Assembly (NCBI RefSeq): GCF_000143535.2
Contig: NC_037311.1
Coordinates: 434,001 to 498,000 of the forward strand
DNA from: Botrytis cinerea B05.10
Taxonomy: Eukaryota; Ascomycota; Leotiomycetes; Helotiales; Sclerotiniaceae
Direction: 5' to 3'
DNA length: 64,000 nucleotides
Shown here: positions 22,894 through 33,580 of the stretch, in pieces
Layout of the letters: each line of letters begins with the position of its first letter
Numbering within the stretch: the first letter of the stretch is position 1
Program-made: the position numbers and the translations under genes
The notes under the pieces: model-generated
Database searches by the model: none
The model's input: only the letters and a program-made list of their open reading frames with translations
What the model was told of the DNA's origin: nothing

Positions 22894-23800
22894 TTATATA
22901 TCTAGAGAAAAGGAGGTAAACAAGTCCTGCCAAAGAAGTGACGCCTTTAGAACTCCTTTGAGATTGTCATCAGCAAAGTGGCGGTCATCGGAATTTTCTC
23001 TCTCTTGTCGAGAGCTTGGTAGACCTTGATCACATCCTGCTTGGCTCAACCCCCCCGGCAAGAACCTGAAATCAAGGAAGTTTCCGAAGATTTTAGCAAT
23101 CTCAAACGCAATGAGCCTGCCGTAATCGGGAAACGAGATCTTGTGAGGAACCAGATCGATGGTTTTACTCAAAAATTCAGACTTCTGCAGAAGAGATTGA
23201 AGCGTGTCCTGCGTCAAATGTCGAGCAATACCAGTGGCAGCGTATACTCGATAGCGTTCTCTGGACAGCACCCAATTCTTCTGGGACTGAGGGCTATAGT
23301 GCTCCTAGAACTTCAGCAAATGGCAAGATTCCCATCGTCATTCAAAAACTTGCGTATTCCTACAATAGCGATCTCCTGATCCTGCACCCAGTGGAAAATA
23401 GAATTCATAAATATAAGATCGAAGGGGCCGGTAGCAATCATTCCCATCACATTCTCTACCCTTCCCACAGGAAGAGAAATGACGAGTTCAGCTCCCCCTC
23501 CCCTCTTGCGCTTCTCATTTTTTGTGGCAATGTTCTCGTTGCCGAGAAAAACTCTGTTTTCCAAAGGTTCCCTGTCAGGAGTGCTTCCATTAGGGCCGAC
23601 GAACCTTGCAATGTAGATAGTGAGAGTTCCCGTTCCATAACCAAGATCCAGAACGCGTAAACCCGTGAGCAGAACCGCGTCGAGCAATAACTTAGTCCAC
23701 GAGTTTATTGCCAGACTTGAGTTGATACTTTTTATTTATCTCTCATAATCTTTAGCAAGCTGCTTTGTATCGAGGTCAAGCCAAGCATTGACGATTGTAA
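22894..23800 (-). pseudogene. Decayed class I SAM-dependent methyltransferase gene
   Basis: The reading shows a methyltransferase: LDTKQLAKDYER, then motif I as LRVLDLGYGTGTLT (Cys of the usual GCGTG replaced by Tyr), ARFVGPNGS, and the post-motif NSIFHWVQDQ followed by RKFLNDDGNLAI. An in-frame TAA at 23736-23738 interrupts YER and IKSINS. The frame stops again at 23313-23315, while a coding-looking C-terminal half (RERYRVYAATGIARH to LDFRFLPGGLSQ) continues in another frame to 22894. The first stop and the Cys-to-Tyr change are C-to-T or G-to-A transitions, as expected from RIP. The left half of the middle region is poorly conserved. It lies on the same strand as the decayed dehydrogenase. 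The 5' end is uncertain. Confidence 0.6.
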
Positions 23801-24877
23801 AAAAGCGTATGATAATCTCAAAAAGTAAGAATTGAATGTCTGCGTGGAAGCTGATCAGAATGATAGCTGTATTTGAAAAACGACGCAGAGAAATGGGAAT
23901 TGATACCCATGGAATGTTGCCATAAACCGACAGGCGTTCGATACGTGCTGATTAGAATTTTTTTGGATCTGATCAGTCAGTATGCGTGTATTGATCAAGA
24001 CCTTCTTGAACCATGTTCCACGTTTTGTCAATCGCATGAGTTGGTAGTTCTCAAGCGCCCTGATTTTCAGAACTAGATATGTATGGTAAGACTTGGCCTG
24101 CAAACAACAAGAATGTCGCAGGTGGTAGTGGCAATCGCTCCATCTGCACTATGCCTTTCTCTGTAGAAAAAAGTGCGATTTTTATTAAGTGAATGGTAAT
24201 TACAACCCCCACCCCGCCCCCCCCCTAAGAAAATAAATCAATAAAACTGGAATGCCAGTCCTTACTCGATATGAATATTGCAAGACAAAACATAACATAC
24301 CATTGATCAAGAGGATAGGGGCACGGTAAAGTAGAATAGTAACTATTCAAAATCTTGAGATACAGAAGATAATGATGCCTTATAGATTACCAATATTGAA
24401 GCTGACATGCCAAGAACTTTCAAAGGCAAACAATCATATTAAGTCTTGACATCTGTGGAATACAATTCCATGACTTTCGGAGACCTGTATTTCCTTCTCT
24501 TCCGATCAAGACAACCTTAGCAAGAGACAGCCCTAACTTTCCGCTAAGCTGTGAGGATAGTTTGTTCAAACTTGAACACGGCGATCTTACTAGAGCCATG
24601 GTGACTACTTCTTAATAAAGCAAGTAGTCAATCTCGAGATCTTTCACGGGAAAATACCATGACAATCAATGAATACGCGAACGACAAACAAAGATTCGTC
24701 TATGAACCAACCGTGACCTCAGCACGCACGGCCCCAGCAATTCCACGCTAATAATAACCTTAAACCCAAGCTCTAGATTAGCCTCCCAGAGCTCCAGCTC
24801 GAACATTGAATCTCCAAATTCGAACAAGCACAACTTCTCACTCACTCACCCCAACCCAACCCAATCCAAACAATGTA
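23801..24877. other. Spacer upstream of the FAM210-like gene
   Basis: About 1 kb with no supportable gene. It contains a C-rich tract at about 24207-24226 and, at the right, the promoter and 5' leader of the FAM210-like gene, ending in a CA-rich stretch. An earlier in-frame ATG at 24806 belongs to that leader or to an alternative start. Confidence 0.55.
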
Positions 24878-25621
24878 ATGTCTACCCCTCAGCTCTCCCG
24901 TCTCAGCAAAAGCGCCTTCAATCCCCCATCCAAAAATTTCTTCACTTCCTCCCCTCTCCGCAACGCCCCCTCCACATCTAAATCGAATCCCAAACAACCG
25001 CGAGTTCCCCAACGATTCTTCTCTTCCACCCACCCACTAACTTCGACGCCCAAACCACACACCCCCATATCCGCAACCTCCTTCTCATCCCCGCCTTCTC
25101 GTCTGCAGAACCGTTTGCAAACGCTGCAATCCCGACTGCCTAAATTTCTACATCCATATACATCTCCATTACTCAATGCGCCAAAGACGTATATTGTTTC
25201 GTTTTTGATTTTGCATGAGATCACGGCTATAATACCTATTTTGCTTCTTGCGAGCGGGTTTCATTATTCGGGATGGTTGCCCTCTGATTTGATACCCGAG
25301 GAAAGAGTTGAGAAGGCGAAAGGCATGTTTGAGAGGTGGTTTGGGAGGAGGGGATGGTTTGGTTATACCGCGGGGTCTAGGTCGGATGGGGTTGATGGGA
25401 GTGAGGGACGAAACAGTATGGAGATCGGTCAAGGAATAAATAAGGAAATGGGAGGAGATAGTAATATGAGTGGGAAAAGGATAGTACTAGAAGTTGCGAC
25501 GGCGTATGTGATTACGAAGGTATTGTTACCCGTGAGAATAGTGGTCTCTGTTTGGGGCACACCTTGGTTCGCAGGTGTTATGGGGAGGATTGGGAGACTA
25601 GGAAGGGGAGGGCAGAAATGA
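24878..25621 (+). CDS. FAM210-like mitochondrial membrane protein (DUF1279)
   Basis: Single exon. I chose the second in-frame ATG (24878, 247 aa) because it opens a typical mitochondrial presequence (MSTPQLSRLSKSAFN, basic, hydroxylated, few acidic residues). The ATG at 24806 would add 24 mostly Thr/Pro/Asn residues. The long basic Ser/Pro leader is followed by LNAPKTYIVSFLILHE and a membrane segment (ITAIIPILLLASGFHYSGW), the DUF1279 core, then a Gly-rich linker and a second hydrophobic segment near the C-terminus (VATAYVITKVLLPVRIVVSVWGT written as two parts: VATAYVITKVLL and PVRIVVSVW). DUF1279/FAM210 proteins sit in the inner mitochondrial membrane; fungal members are little studied. Family assignment rests on the domain pattern. 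Confidence 0.75.
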   Translation: MSTPQLSRLSKSAFNPPSKNFFTSSPLRNAPSTSKSNPKQPRVPQRFFSSTHPLTSTPKPHTPISATSFSSPPSRLQNRLQTLQSRLPKFLHPYTSPLLNAPKTYIVSFLILHEITAIIPILLLASGFHYSGWLPSDLIPEERVEKAKGMFERWFGRRGWFGYTAGSRSDGVDGSEGRNSMEIGQGINKEMGGDSNMSGKRIVLEVATAYVITKVLLPVRIVVSVWGTPWFAGVMGRIGRLGRGGQK

Positions 25622-25920
25622 TACGTACTATATAATTCGTGGGATGGGCCATGTATGGTTAGAAGGGAAATGTATATATGTATTCAGGTACATCCAGACG
25701 ATAAAGCTGGTCGGGAAATCAAGACACGACTTCAATATGGAATGACAAAGATAGCACAGATGATCACGAAACCCAATCTCACATGTATATACACACAAAT
25801 TGAGGTTGATTGACTTTTTATTCATGTATACGTCTACCCACCATCATCAGAAACAATCTTCAGACATGACATTTGGAGCTAATTGTTTGCTGGAGGAAAT
25901 GACAGAACATCAAATCTAAT

Positions 25921-26794
25921 CTACTTCTCGTAGACCCAGTCGTGTTGAGCGGATTTCCATGAGAGAACCTCACCCTCCTTGAACCAGAGAGCAATCTCCT
26001 TCTTGGCGTTCTCGACAGAGTCGGAACCGTGGCAGACGTTGCGTCCGACATCGATGGCGTAGTCACCACGGATGGTACCTGGGGCAGAGGCCAATGGGTT
26101 GGTGGCACCGAGGAGGGCTGAAGAGAAAGAGTTAGATGGTGTGGTTGTTGGGATAAGTGAGACAAAGGGGTTACTTACTACGGCCAGTCTTGACGGCATC
26201 ACGTCCTTCCCAGACCATGGCGCAGATTGGGCCAGAGTTCATGTCTAAGTATTGTTAGATACGTGCGTGGTGTGTAGAAGGTGTTTTCAGTTAGGCAGAT
26301 ACATACAGTTGACGAGACCAGCGAAGAATGGCTTGTCGGAGAGATCAGCGTCTGCATAGAGTGTTAGTCTCAATAGTCCTACAACGTCTATTTCCTCAAG
26401 TACTCACAGTGCTGCTCGAGGTGGTCCTTTCCTGGGGTGGTGAGCTTGATGGCAGCAAGCTTGTAACTGTTTCTCATGTCAACAAAGCTCAAATATTCTT
26501 TGCAAGACGGCACTTACCCACGAGCCTCGAATCGGCTGATGATTGGGCCAACGAGTCCACGCTGAAATCGACGTTAATCAGTATTCCTGCATCTTCTCCT
26601 CTCTATGTAGAATAGTATTTGCATACCTGGACACCATCTGGCTTGATGGCAATGAAGCTATTCGACACGAAAACGTTAGTATACACCGCTAAACTTTGTT
26701 GACGTGGGGTAACTCTCTTCCAAGAGTAAAGAAAACGTCCGTCTGATAGGAATAGATAGATAGAAGAAGGAACTTACGTTTGTTCGTTAGACAT
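25921..26794 (-). CDS. ndk1: Nucleoside diphosphate kinase
   Basis: Seven small exons: 26794-26778, 26657-26627, 26561-26518, 26466-26408, 26351-26307, 26244-26179 and 26117-25921; 459 nt, 152 aa, the usual length of the family. It transfers the gamma phosphate of ATP to nucleoside diphosphates through a phosphohistidine. The active-site His is at 117 in NVCHGSDS; other hallmarks are [37 protein letters not shown] and the C-terminus HDWVYEK. Every junction restores the conserved sequence. An upstream in-frame ATG at 26903-26905 would add 37 residues (see findings). The gene is divergent from the glucosidase II gene, sharing about 0.4-0.5 kb of promoter. Confidence 0.96.
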
Positions 26795-27329
26795 GATATC
26801 GTCGTTTGATCTGGCAGATTCTTCTCTGTGTTTTGCTGATGCTCTTAAGAGTGCTTGAGTTTTAGGATTGACGTGCTTCAAAATCGATTCGGGGGCTTCA
26901 CTCATATTTTAAATTCTTTTAGGTCGAGGTGTGTTGTTTAGTGGGGTTTCCTTGGTGGGGTCTGGCAGGAGGGGCGGAAGGGTACCCTTTTTTTGTTGAC
27001 GGGGCCTTATACGTAAGGCGCCAACCGGGTGGCGCTTTGTGCAATTCGCATAAATTCCTATCATGGTTCGTGGGCAATTGTATCGCCAATAAAACTTTAT
27101 GCATATTTTATGCCAAGAGGTGATGAATGTACCACCGGGGAACTGAGCTTTGATCGTCATTGGTGAAGTAGAATAGGACAGCTTGGAAACCTCAAACCCC
27201 CCCCAAACCAAGGCTTCACTTCTTTATGGTTCTGTTGTACAAGCCATTTGTTCATATATTTAGCTATTGAGCAACTTGATTTCATCTTGAATTGAGTGCA
27301 ATTGCTAAATATTGCATGTCTTTTCAATC
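26795..27329. promoter_or_regulatory. Shared divergent promoter, ndk1 / glucosidase II
   Basis: The region between the two start codons. It includes two overlapping palindromes: GCCTTATACGTAAGGC at 27004-27019, and GCGCCA/TGGCGC at 27018-27023 and 27030-27035. The left part (26795-26905) is an open frame continuous with the ndk1 start codon. Boundaries of the transcription starts are not visible. Confidence 0.5.
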
Positions 27330-30280
27330 ATGAAGTCACCATTGAATCTGTCCTCACAATGGACAGGATATTTAGTCTTGTTATCAACATTTGGCAGCTT
27401 GATCACTCCAGCTAGTGAGGATGCCAACAACAGCTTTCTGTGTAGAATTCGCTGACAATCTCAATAGTATCTGTCAAGCATGAGAATTTTAAAACATGCG
27501 ATCAATCCGGATTTTGCAAACGAAATCGAGCATATGCGGATCAAGCAACAGCAGTGGGAGATAATTGGAGCTTGCAAGCTCCCTATCGTCTGGCTTCAGA
27601 AACATTAACGTGGAAGGATGGTCAGCTACAAGGGACTATCCTCAAAAAATTGAATGGAGGAGAGTCGGTCAGGTTACCGATCACCATTTCTTTCCTCGAA
27701 TCGGGATCTGCGAGAGTTACGATTGACGAAGAAAAACGCCAAACGGGCGAGATTGAGTTGAGACATGGTAGTAAAGCGAGAAAAGAACGTTATAATGAGG
27801 CTGCAAACTGGGCGATCGTGGGAGGATTGACTTTGAGTAAGGATGCAGAGTACAAGAAGTACCCTGGAGTTTCGCACATCACATTCGGCCCAGATGGCAA
27901 GTTCAAGGCGGAGGTTACACATGCTCCATTTGCAATCGATTTCAAGAGAGATGATGAGATACAAATTAAGTTTAATGAACGTGGACTGATGAACATGGAA
28001 CATTGGAGACCGAAGATTGAGAAGCCAGAAAAGAAAGAAGGCGAAGAAGAATCAACCGAAGTTAAAACCGGTGAAGATGAGTCGACTTGGTGGGATGAAT
28101 CTTTCGGTGGAAACACCGACTCAAAACCTAAGGGTCCTGAGAGTGTTTCTCTTGATATTACCTTTCCCGGATATGAACATGTCTTTGGTATCCCAGAACA
28201 CGCTGGACCTTTATCATTGAAGCAAACCCGAGGTGGAGAGGGCAATCATAAAGATCCTTATCGTCTATACAACGCTGATGTTTTCGAGTATATCATGGAT
28301 AGTGAAATGACTCTTTACGGAGCCATTCCTTTCATGCAAGCACATCGAGCAGCGTCAACTGTTGGTGTCTTTTGGTTGAACGCAGCCGAGACTTGGATCG
28401 ACATTATTAAGGAGAAAGCGTCAATGAACCCTCTGAGTGGAAAAACTGACACGAAAACTCATTGGTTCTCGGAGAGTGGTTTAATCGATGTGTTTGTCTT
28501 CCTTGGACCAACACCAAAGGACGTTACAAAAGCATATGGAGAGCTTACAGGCTTCACACAGCTTCCTCAAGAATTCGCCATTGCTTACCACCAATGTCGA
28601 TGGAACTATGTTACAGATGAGGATGTGAAGGATGTTGACAGAAAGTTCGACAAATTCCAAATCCCATATGATGTTATTTGGCTTGACATCGAGTATACCG
28701 ACGGAAAGAAATATTTCACTTGGGATCCGCATACTTTCGGAAACCACGTTGACATGTTGTCGCACTTGGATAAATCCGATCGAAAACTTGTTGCAATTAT
28801 CGACCCTCATATCAAGAACGAGGCAAATTATAAGGTTGTTGATGAATTAAAGAGTAAGGATTTGGCTGTTCACAACAAGGAGGGCAGTATCTACGAAGGT
28901 TGGTGTTGGCCAGGGTCTTCCCACTGGGTTGACGCATTCAATCCTGCAGCAATCACATGGTGGAAGAGCCTCTTCAAGACGGCTGCCTTTGATACACCTA
29001 ATCTCTTCCTTTGGAACGATATGAATGAGCCATCGGTTTTCAATGGACCGGAAACAACCATGCCCAAAGATAATTTGCATTTCGGAAACTGGGAGCATCG
29101 TGATGTTCATAATGTCAATGGTTTGACCTTCGTCAACGCAACCTATGAAGCAATGGTCGAGCGCAAGAAAGGTGAACTTCGCCGTCCGTTCATTCTCACA
29201 CGTTCATTCTACGCGGGAAGTCAACGCATGGGAGCTATGTGGACTGGTGATAATCAAGCTAGCTGGGATCATCTTGCAGCCGCCTTTCCTATGATTCTTA
29301 ACAATGGTATTGCAGGTTTCCCATTTGCTGGTGCAGATGTGGGTGGATTTTTCGGTAACCCCGAAAAGGATCTTCTTACCCGTTGGTATCAAGCTGGTGC
29401 CTTCTACCCCTTCTTCCGTGGACACGCACATATCGATACTAGAAGACGTGAGCCATATCTCATCGGTGACCCATACACGGATATTATAACCCAAGCTCTC
29501 CGTCTCCGTTATTCTCTTCTCCCTGCCTGGTACACCGCTTTCCATGAAGCCAGTACAGATGGAACACCCATTATCAGACCACATTACTTTGAATATCCAG
29601 AAGACGAATCCGGATTTGCGATCGATGATCAATTTTTCGTTGGTAGTACCGGTTTGCTTGCTAAGCCAGTCGTCACAGAAGGTGCTGATAGCGTCGATAT
29701 CTATATCCCTGATAGCGAAGTCTACTACGATTACTTCGACTATACCATCTATACCGGCGCGGGCAAAACTACAATTGCAGCTCCTCTTGAGAAGATTCCT
29801 CTACTCATGCAAGGTGGTCATATCATCCCTCGCAAAGATCGTCCCCGCAGAAGCTCGGGTCTTATGAGATGGGATCCATATACTCTCGTTCTCGTTCTCA
29901 ACAAAGAAGGAAAGGCAACCGGAGAATTATACGTGGATGATGGTGAAACTTTTGATTATCAATCCGGGGCTTACATTCATCGTTCTTTCTCCTTTGAAAA
30001 CGGGGTACTGAGCAGTAAGAATATCGGAACAAAGGGCAAGTTGACAGATAAATATCTGAAGAGTATGAAGAACGTAGGCGTGGAGAAGATTCTTGTTGTT
30101 GGAGCGCCAAAAGAGTGGAGTGAATTGAAGAGTGTAAAGGTGGGCAGCACAACGGCTGAGATCACGTATCAAGCTGGGGAAGGAAGTAAAGCTGCTTGGG
30201 CGTTGGTCAGAGCGCCAAAGGTAGTTATTGGAGAGGATTGGGAGGTGGAGTTCGTAGAGGGAGGGAAGACAGAATTGTAG
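27330..30280 (+). CDS. rot2: Glucosidase II alpha subunit, ER (GH31)
   Basis: Two exons, 27330-27414 and 27468-30280, with a 53-base intron (GTGAGG donor, AATAG acceptor) just after the signal peptide; 965 aa. The enzyme removes the two inner alpha-1,3-linked glucoses from N-glycans in the ER lumen and so controls entry to the calnexin cycle. The N-terminus is hydrophobic (GYLVLLSTFGSLITPA), and the mature start VKHENFKTCDQSGFCKRN is typical of the family. The GH31 barrel carries the nucleophile motif WNDMNEPSVF (Asp about 546) and the acid/base motif TGDNQASWDH (Asp about 623). IWLDIEYTDGKKYFTWD and FPFAGADVGGFF are further hallmarks. There is no HDEL, as expected, since retention depends on the beta subunit. 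Length fits the family. Confidence 0.95.
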
Positions 30281-31262
30281 TTGTGATTCAGCTCCGATGA
30301 AGTGAGGTGGAGATTTACAGGGGGAAAATAGGATCAGGATAAGGATAGGAATTGATGAATCGAATTGAACTGATATCCATTTTCAAGATCTTAAACCATC
30401 CAAGTTTCCTTTTCGAGAAGTAAAATCACCCTGGTGGGGCTGCTGTCATGATATCTTCAAAGTCACCATTCCAGTTTTAATTGTGCAATATGAGTACAGT
30501 ATGCCACGACAATTTATTCCCAGAACTGTGTCATCCTGAACTCGAAACTAGAATATAAAACTTTCTATCATCATTCTTTGTACATCTTCTCTTACTCTTC
30601 CATCCAATCTCAAAAGTACAATTCCCAAATGAAGGATCAAACAGAAAGCTAAAACTCCTCGCTATGAATGAAGTGTGAATGAACGAATGAACGAACATAT
30701 TGACGGTCAAGTCAAGAGAAATCTAGCCAAACAGAATCTCAGAGGCCAAATTCGAATTCAAACTCCAAGCTCCAGAAACCCAAAGAAAAATGCAGATTCA
30801 AATTCAAATTCAAGAACGCCCTCTCTCCTAGGAAAAACCTTCTCTTAACACCGGGATTTGTGGTTGTGGTCAATCTATCTTCCTGAACTCCTCGCTTCGA
30901 CTTGGTATGTATTGTGTGTGTGTGTGTAGCTATGTGGCCATGTATGTAGGTATATCTATACACATGTAAGATTACAAAGCAATGCTTTGCTTCTATTTTG
31001 TATTGGTCGTTGGCTGTTCTTTTGTTTTGTTTTTGTTTTTGATCTTGATCTTAATTGTATTGTTGATGTAATGCATTGATCTCATTGGCGGATGCAGTTT
31101 ATGTGGGTGTAAAATCGTTGGTCGTGTGGTCGTATAGTCGTATAGTTAGCTGTAAATATGGTGTATGCAGGTTGAGTGGAAGTTGGAGAAAAAGCAGGAG
31201 AGGGCAGCTAATAAGAGCAAAATAGAGGAATTAAGAGGAAGAGAAAAATTCATGAAGAGAAA
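30281..31262. other. Convergent 3' spacer
   Basis: About 1 kb between the convergent 3' ends of the glucosidase II and MscL-like genes. It contains T-rich sequence, a short GT run near 30913-30926, and no supportable gene. Confidence 0.6.
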
Positions 31263-32401
31263 TCATCCGATAGTAGCTGCAGCGGGACGAAGATCTTCGC
31301 GGCCATCCTGCCAGGAGGTGCAGAACACGCAGCGTTGTGCCTGGAATTGTTAATTTGTTAATTGTGAGCGGGTTTGACTTATTTAGCGAGTTGGGGGGGG
31401 GGGGGTTGTTGACGGGTGACTAGAAGCAGCAATAGGGAAGAGGCATAGTAAGTAGGAAAGGATAAATTTGGAGGATAGAACTGGTTGAAAGAGGAATAGA
31501 GGGAGAAGAAAAGGAGAAAAAAAGGGTAAGGAAATAACATACCTTCTCAAAAATCTTCTTGCGACAATATTTACAACGGACGGTGTGCTTAATGATCGCG
31601 TTGTCTTGACTAAAATATTGGTAGAGACCTGCTATACCGTAAAGAGCAAGACCAACGCCTATGAAGTTTATCACTTTGTTTAGGAAGGAGCTTGAGAGGT
31701 TGTTAGTTTGTGATATCATTGCGAGCATTGCGAGGTTGGGGCCAAAAGGGGAGGATGTAATTCTGGAGCAGAGAAAAAAGAAATGTGTAAGGAAACAAGT
31801 GGGAAAAAATGACAATCAAAAAGAGAGGCGTCGAAGAAGAGAAATGGGAAGAACCCAAGAACCTACCCCCAAGCCAGAACAATGGCCCCATCATCTATTG
31901 CCTGCTTCAACGTATTATACCCCGCTCCATACAAAAATTCCATTCCCAGGTTTACAGCCATAGTCACGTTTCCCTCCACTCCATCACTGATCTCAGTGTG
32001 GTTGTGAAGCATACCATCATAATGAGGACCGGGCCTTAGAACCGCAAATTTCTCTTCAAGGTTCTTGTTCAGGAAAGGGAGGAGAGAGAGCGGTGGAAGG
32101 AGAACGGAAGAGACAAGTGAGGTTATAAGAGCTGTGAAGGATTGCGCTATTCTGTTTTTGTGAGCGATTGTGCGAGGAAGTGTGTCACGTGTAGGGAATG
32201 GAGATGGTCGAGAGTGCAGGGGACGGCCGAGAGAGGGACGTACATCAAACCAATGGCAACGTGAAGCACATTATCATTGAAAGCAAAATCGACAAATCCC
32301 TCCCAGAATCCCGTGATATGTCTACGTGCTGCGTTGGCAGCATTGGTAGTTCGGAGAAGTGGTTCACTTGAGTCGAAAGCATTAAGCCGTGGCCGAGGCA
32401 T
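31263..32401 (-). CDS. MscL-family mechanosensitive channel with C-terminal zinc ribbon
   Basis: Four exons: 32401-32244, 32151-31867, 31690-31543 and 31340-31263; 222 aa. MscL forms a tension-gated pore. The pore helix with flanks reads GFWEGFVDFAFNDNVLHVAI, then GLIIAQSFTALITSLVSSVL. An extended loop follows with GPHYDG and YNTLKQAIDDGAIVLAWGSF, then the second membrane helix NKVINFIGVGLALYGIAGLY. The C-terminus carries two CxxC pairs, CKYC at the end of exon 3 and CVFC in exon 4 (AQRCVFCTSWQDGRED), so exon 4 is needed to complete the metal site. The last intron is the longest (202 bases) and contains a G13-type tract. The protein has no clear cleavable signal; its membrane is unknown. It is divergent from yar1. 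Confidence 0.9.
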
Positions 32402-32892
32402 GGTTGATTCTCTTTTCTGTTGACCTTGTTAATCTAATGCCTTTCCTGTTTGTTTGTTTTTTTAACAAAAGAGAAGACTGAAGGGGATTCGGATGCGAAT
32501 TTATAGAGATAAACGGAAAAGAAACAGACGAAGAAAACAAAAAGGAAATGAATCAATGCAAACAAGTTTTGGAAGGAAGGAGGAGTGAATCCAAGACCGG
32601 TGAGATGGCTTTCAGGGATACGTATCAGGGGCTGGCACGTGTAATAATTAAAGTTATGCGCAGGGATCAAGATAAGGCGCGATAAGCGCCCCCAGATTTA
32701 TCGGATTATTGTTTGGCCGACTTCAAGTCCAAATTTAATTTTTTTTCGATGTTGAAGCGGCCGCTTGGGATGGCCCCTCATTGTCTTTTGCAAAAGTTTA
32801 CTTACAATCTCAAGGAAGAACCACCACGATTACCAACTGGAGACCTATTTTAACTGGAAATCAGATACCACAATCAAGAATATTGAAGCAAA
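32402..32892. promoter_or_regulatory. Shared divergent promoter, MscL-like / yar1
   Basis: 491 bases between the two start codons. Visible motifs: CACGTG at 32636-32641; two GATAAG words at 32671-32676 and 32681-32686, the second inside an inverted repeat (GGCGC-GATAA-GCGCC, 32676-32690); and a 12-base palindrome AAGCGGCCGCTT at 32755-32766. GATAAG fits fungal GATA factors, but function is inference. Confidence 0.5.
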
Positions 32893-33580
32893 ATGGCTCC
32901 CAAATTTTCAGAAGACGAAATCGACGATTTGATCTATTTTGCTAGGGTCGGGGAGAAAGACGAATTCGAGACTTTAAGAGAGGAATTATGTAAAAGGGAA
33001 GGATGTTCAACAACTGAGTTGTTGGAGAATGCAAGAGACAGTGAGAGTGGAAACGGCGTGCTACATATGTCTGCCGCCAATGGCCATCACGGTAATTCCA
33101 TCCCACATCCAGCCGCAATCTACCTTTCCTCAAATTTGAACCTCGAATCTGACTAACTCCCAAACAGAACTTCTCGCCCTCCTCGCAAAACACCTCTCCA
33201 ATCCATCTCCTCAAAACCCCCAAATGCTCAAAATACTCAACACGCAAAACGTCTCTGGAAACACACCTTTACATTGGGCAGCCTTGAATGGTCATTTGGA
33301 AGCAGTCAAAGTTTTAATAGAAAATGGAGCAGATCCAACCATTCAGAATCAGAAGGGACATGATGCGGTCTATGAAGCAGAATTGGCGGACAAGACTGAA
33401 GTTGTGGAATGGGTTCTGAAGGAGGGAGGTGAAGGACTGGAGGAGGGGATTGCGGGGGATGAGGGGGAGAGCGGAGAGGGGGAAGAAGGAGTGGAAGTTG
33501 TAGAAGTTGCCGAGGGAGAAGGATTGGTGGATAAGGTTAAGGAGTTAGGAATTGGTGGGAGCGGTGCTGGAGAGAAATGA
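32893..33580 (+). CDS. yar1: Ankyrin-repeat protein, Yar1-like
   Basis: Two exons, 32893-33091 and 33168-33580, with a 76-base intron (GTAATT donor, ACAG acceptor, branch GACTAAC); 203 aa. Yar1 is the chaperone that keeps ribosomal protein Rps3 (uS3) soluble until it joins the small subunit. The N-terminus (SEDEIDDLIYFARVGEKDE) is typical. Ankyrin units are GVLHMSAANGHHELLALL and NTPLHWAALNGHLEAVKVLI, followed by ENGADPTIQNQKGHDAVYEA and a third partial unit. The C-terminus is acidic and Gly/Glu-rich (about residues 160-190), as in other Yar1 proteins. Start and stop fit the family length of about 200 aa. Confidence 0.88.
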
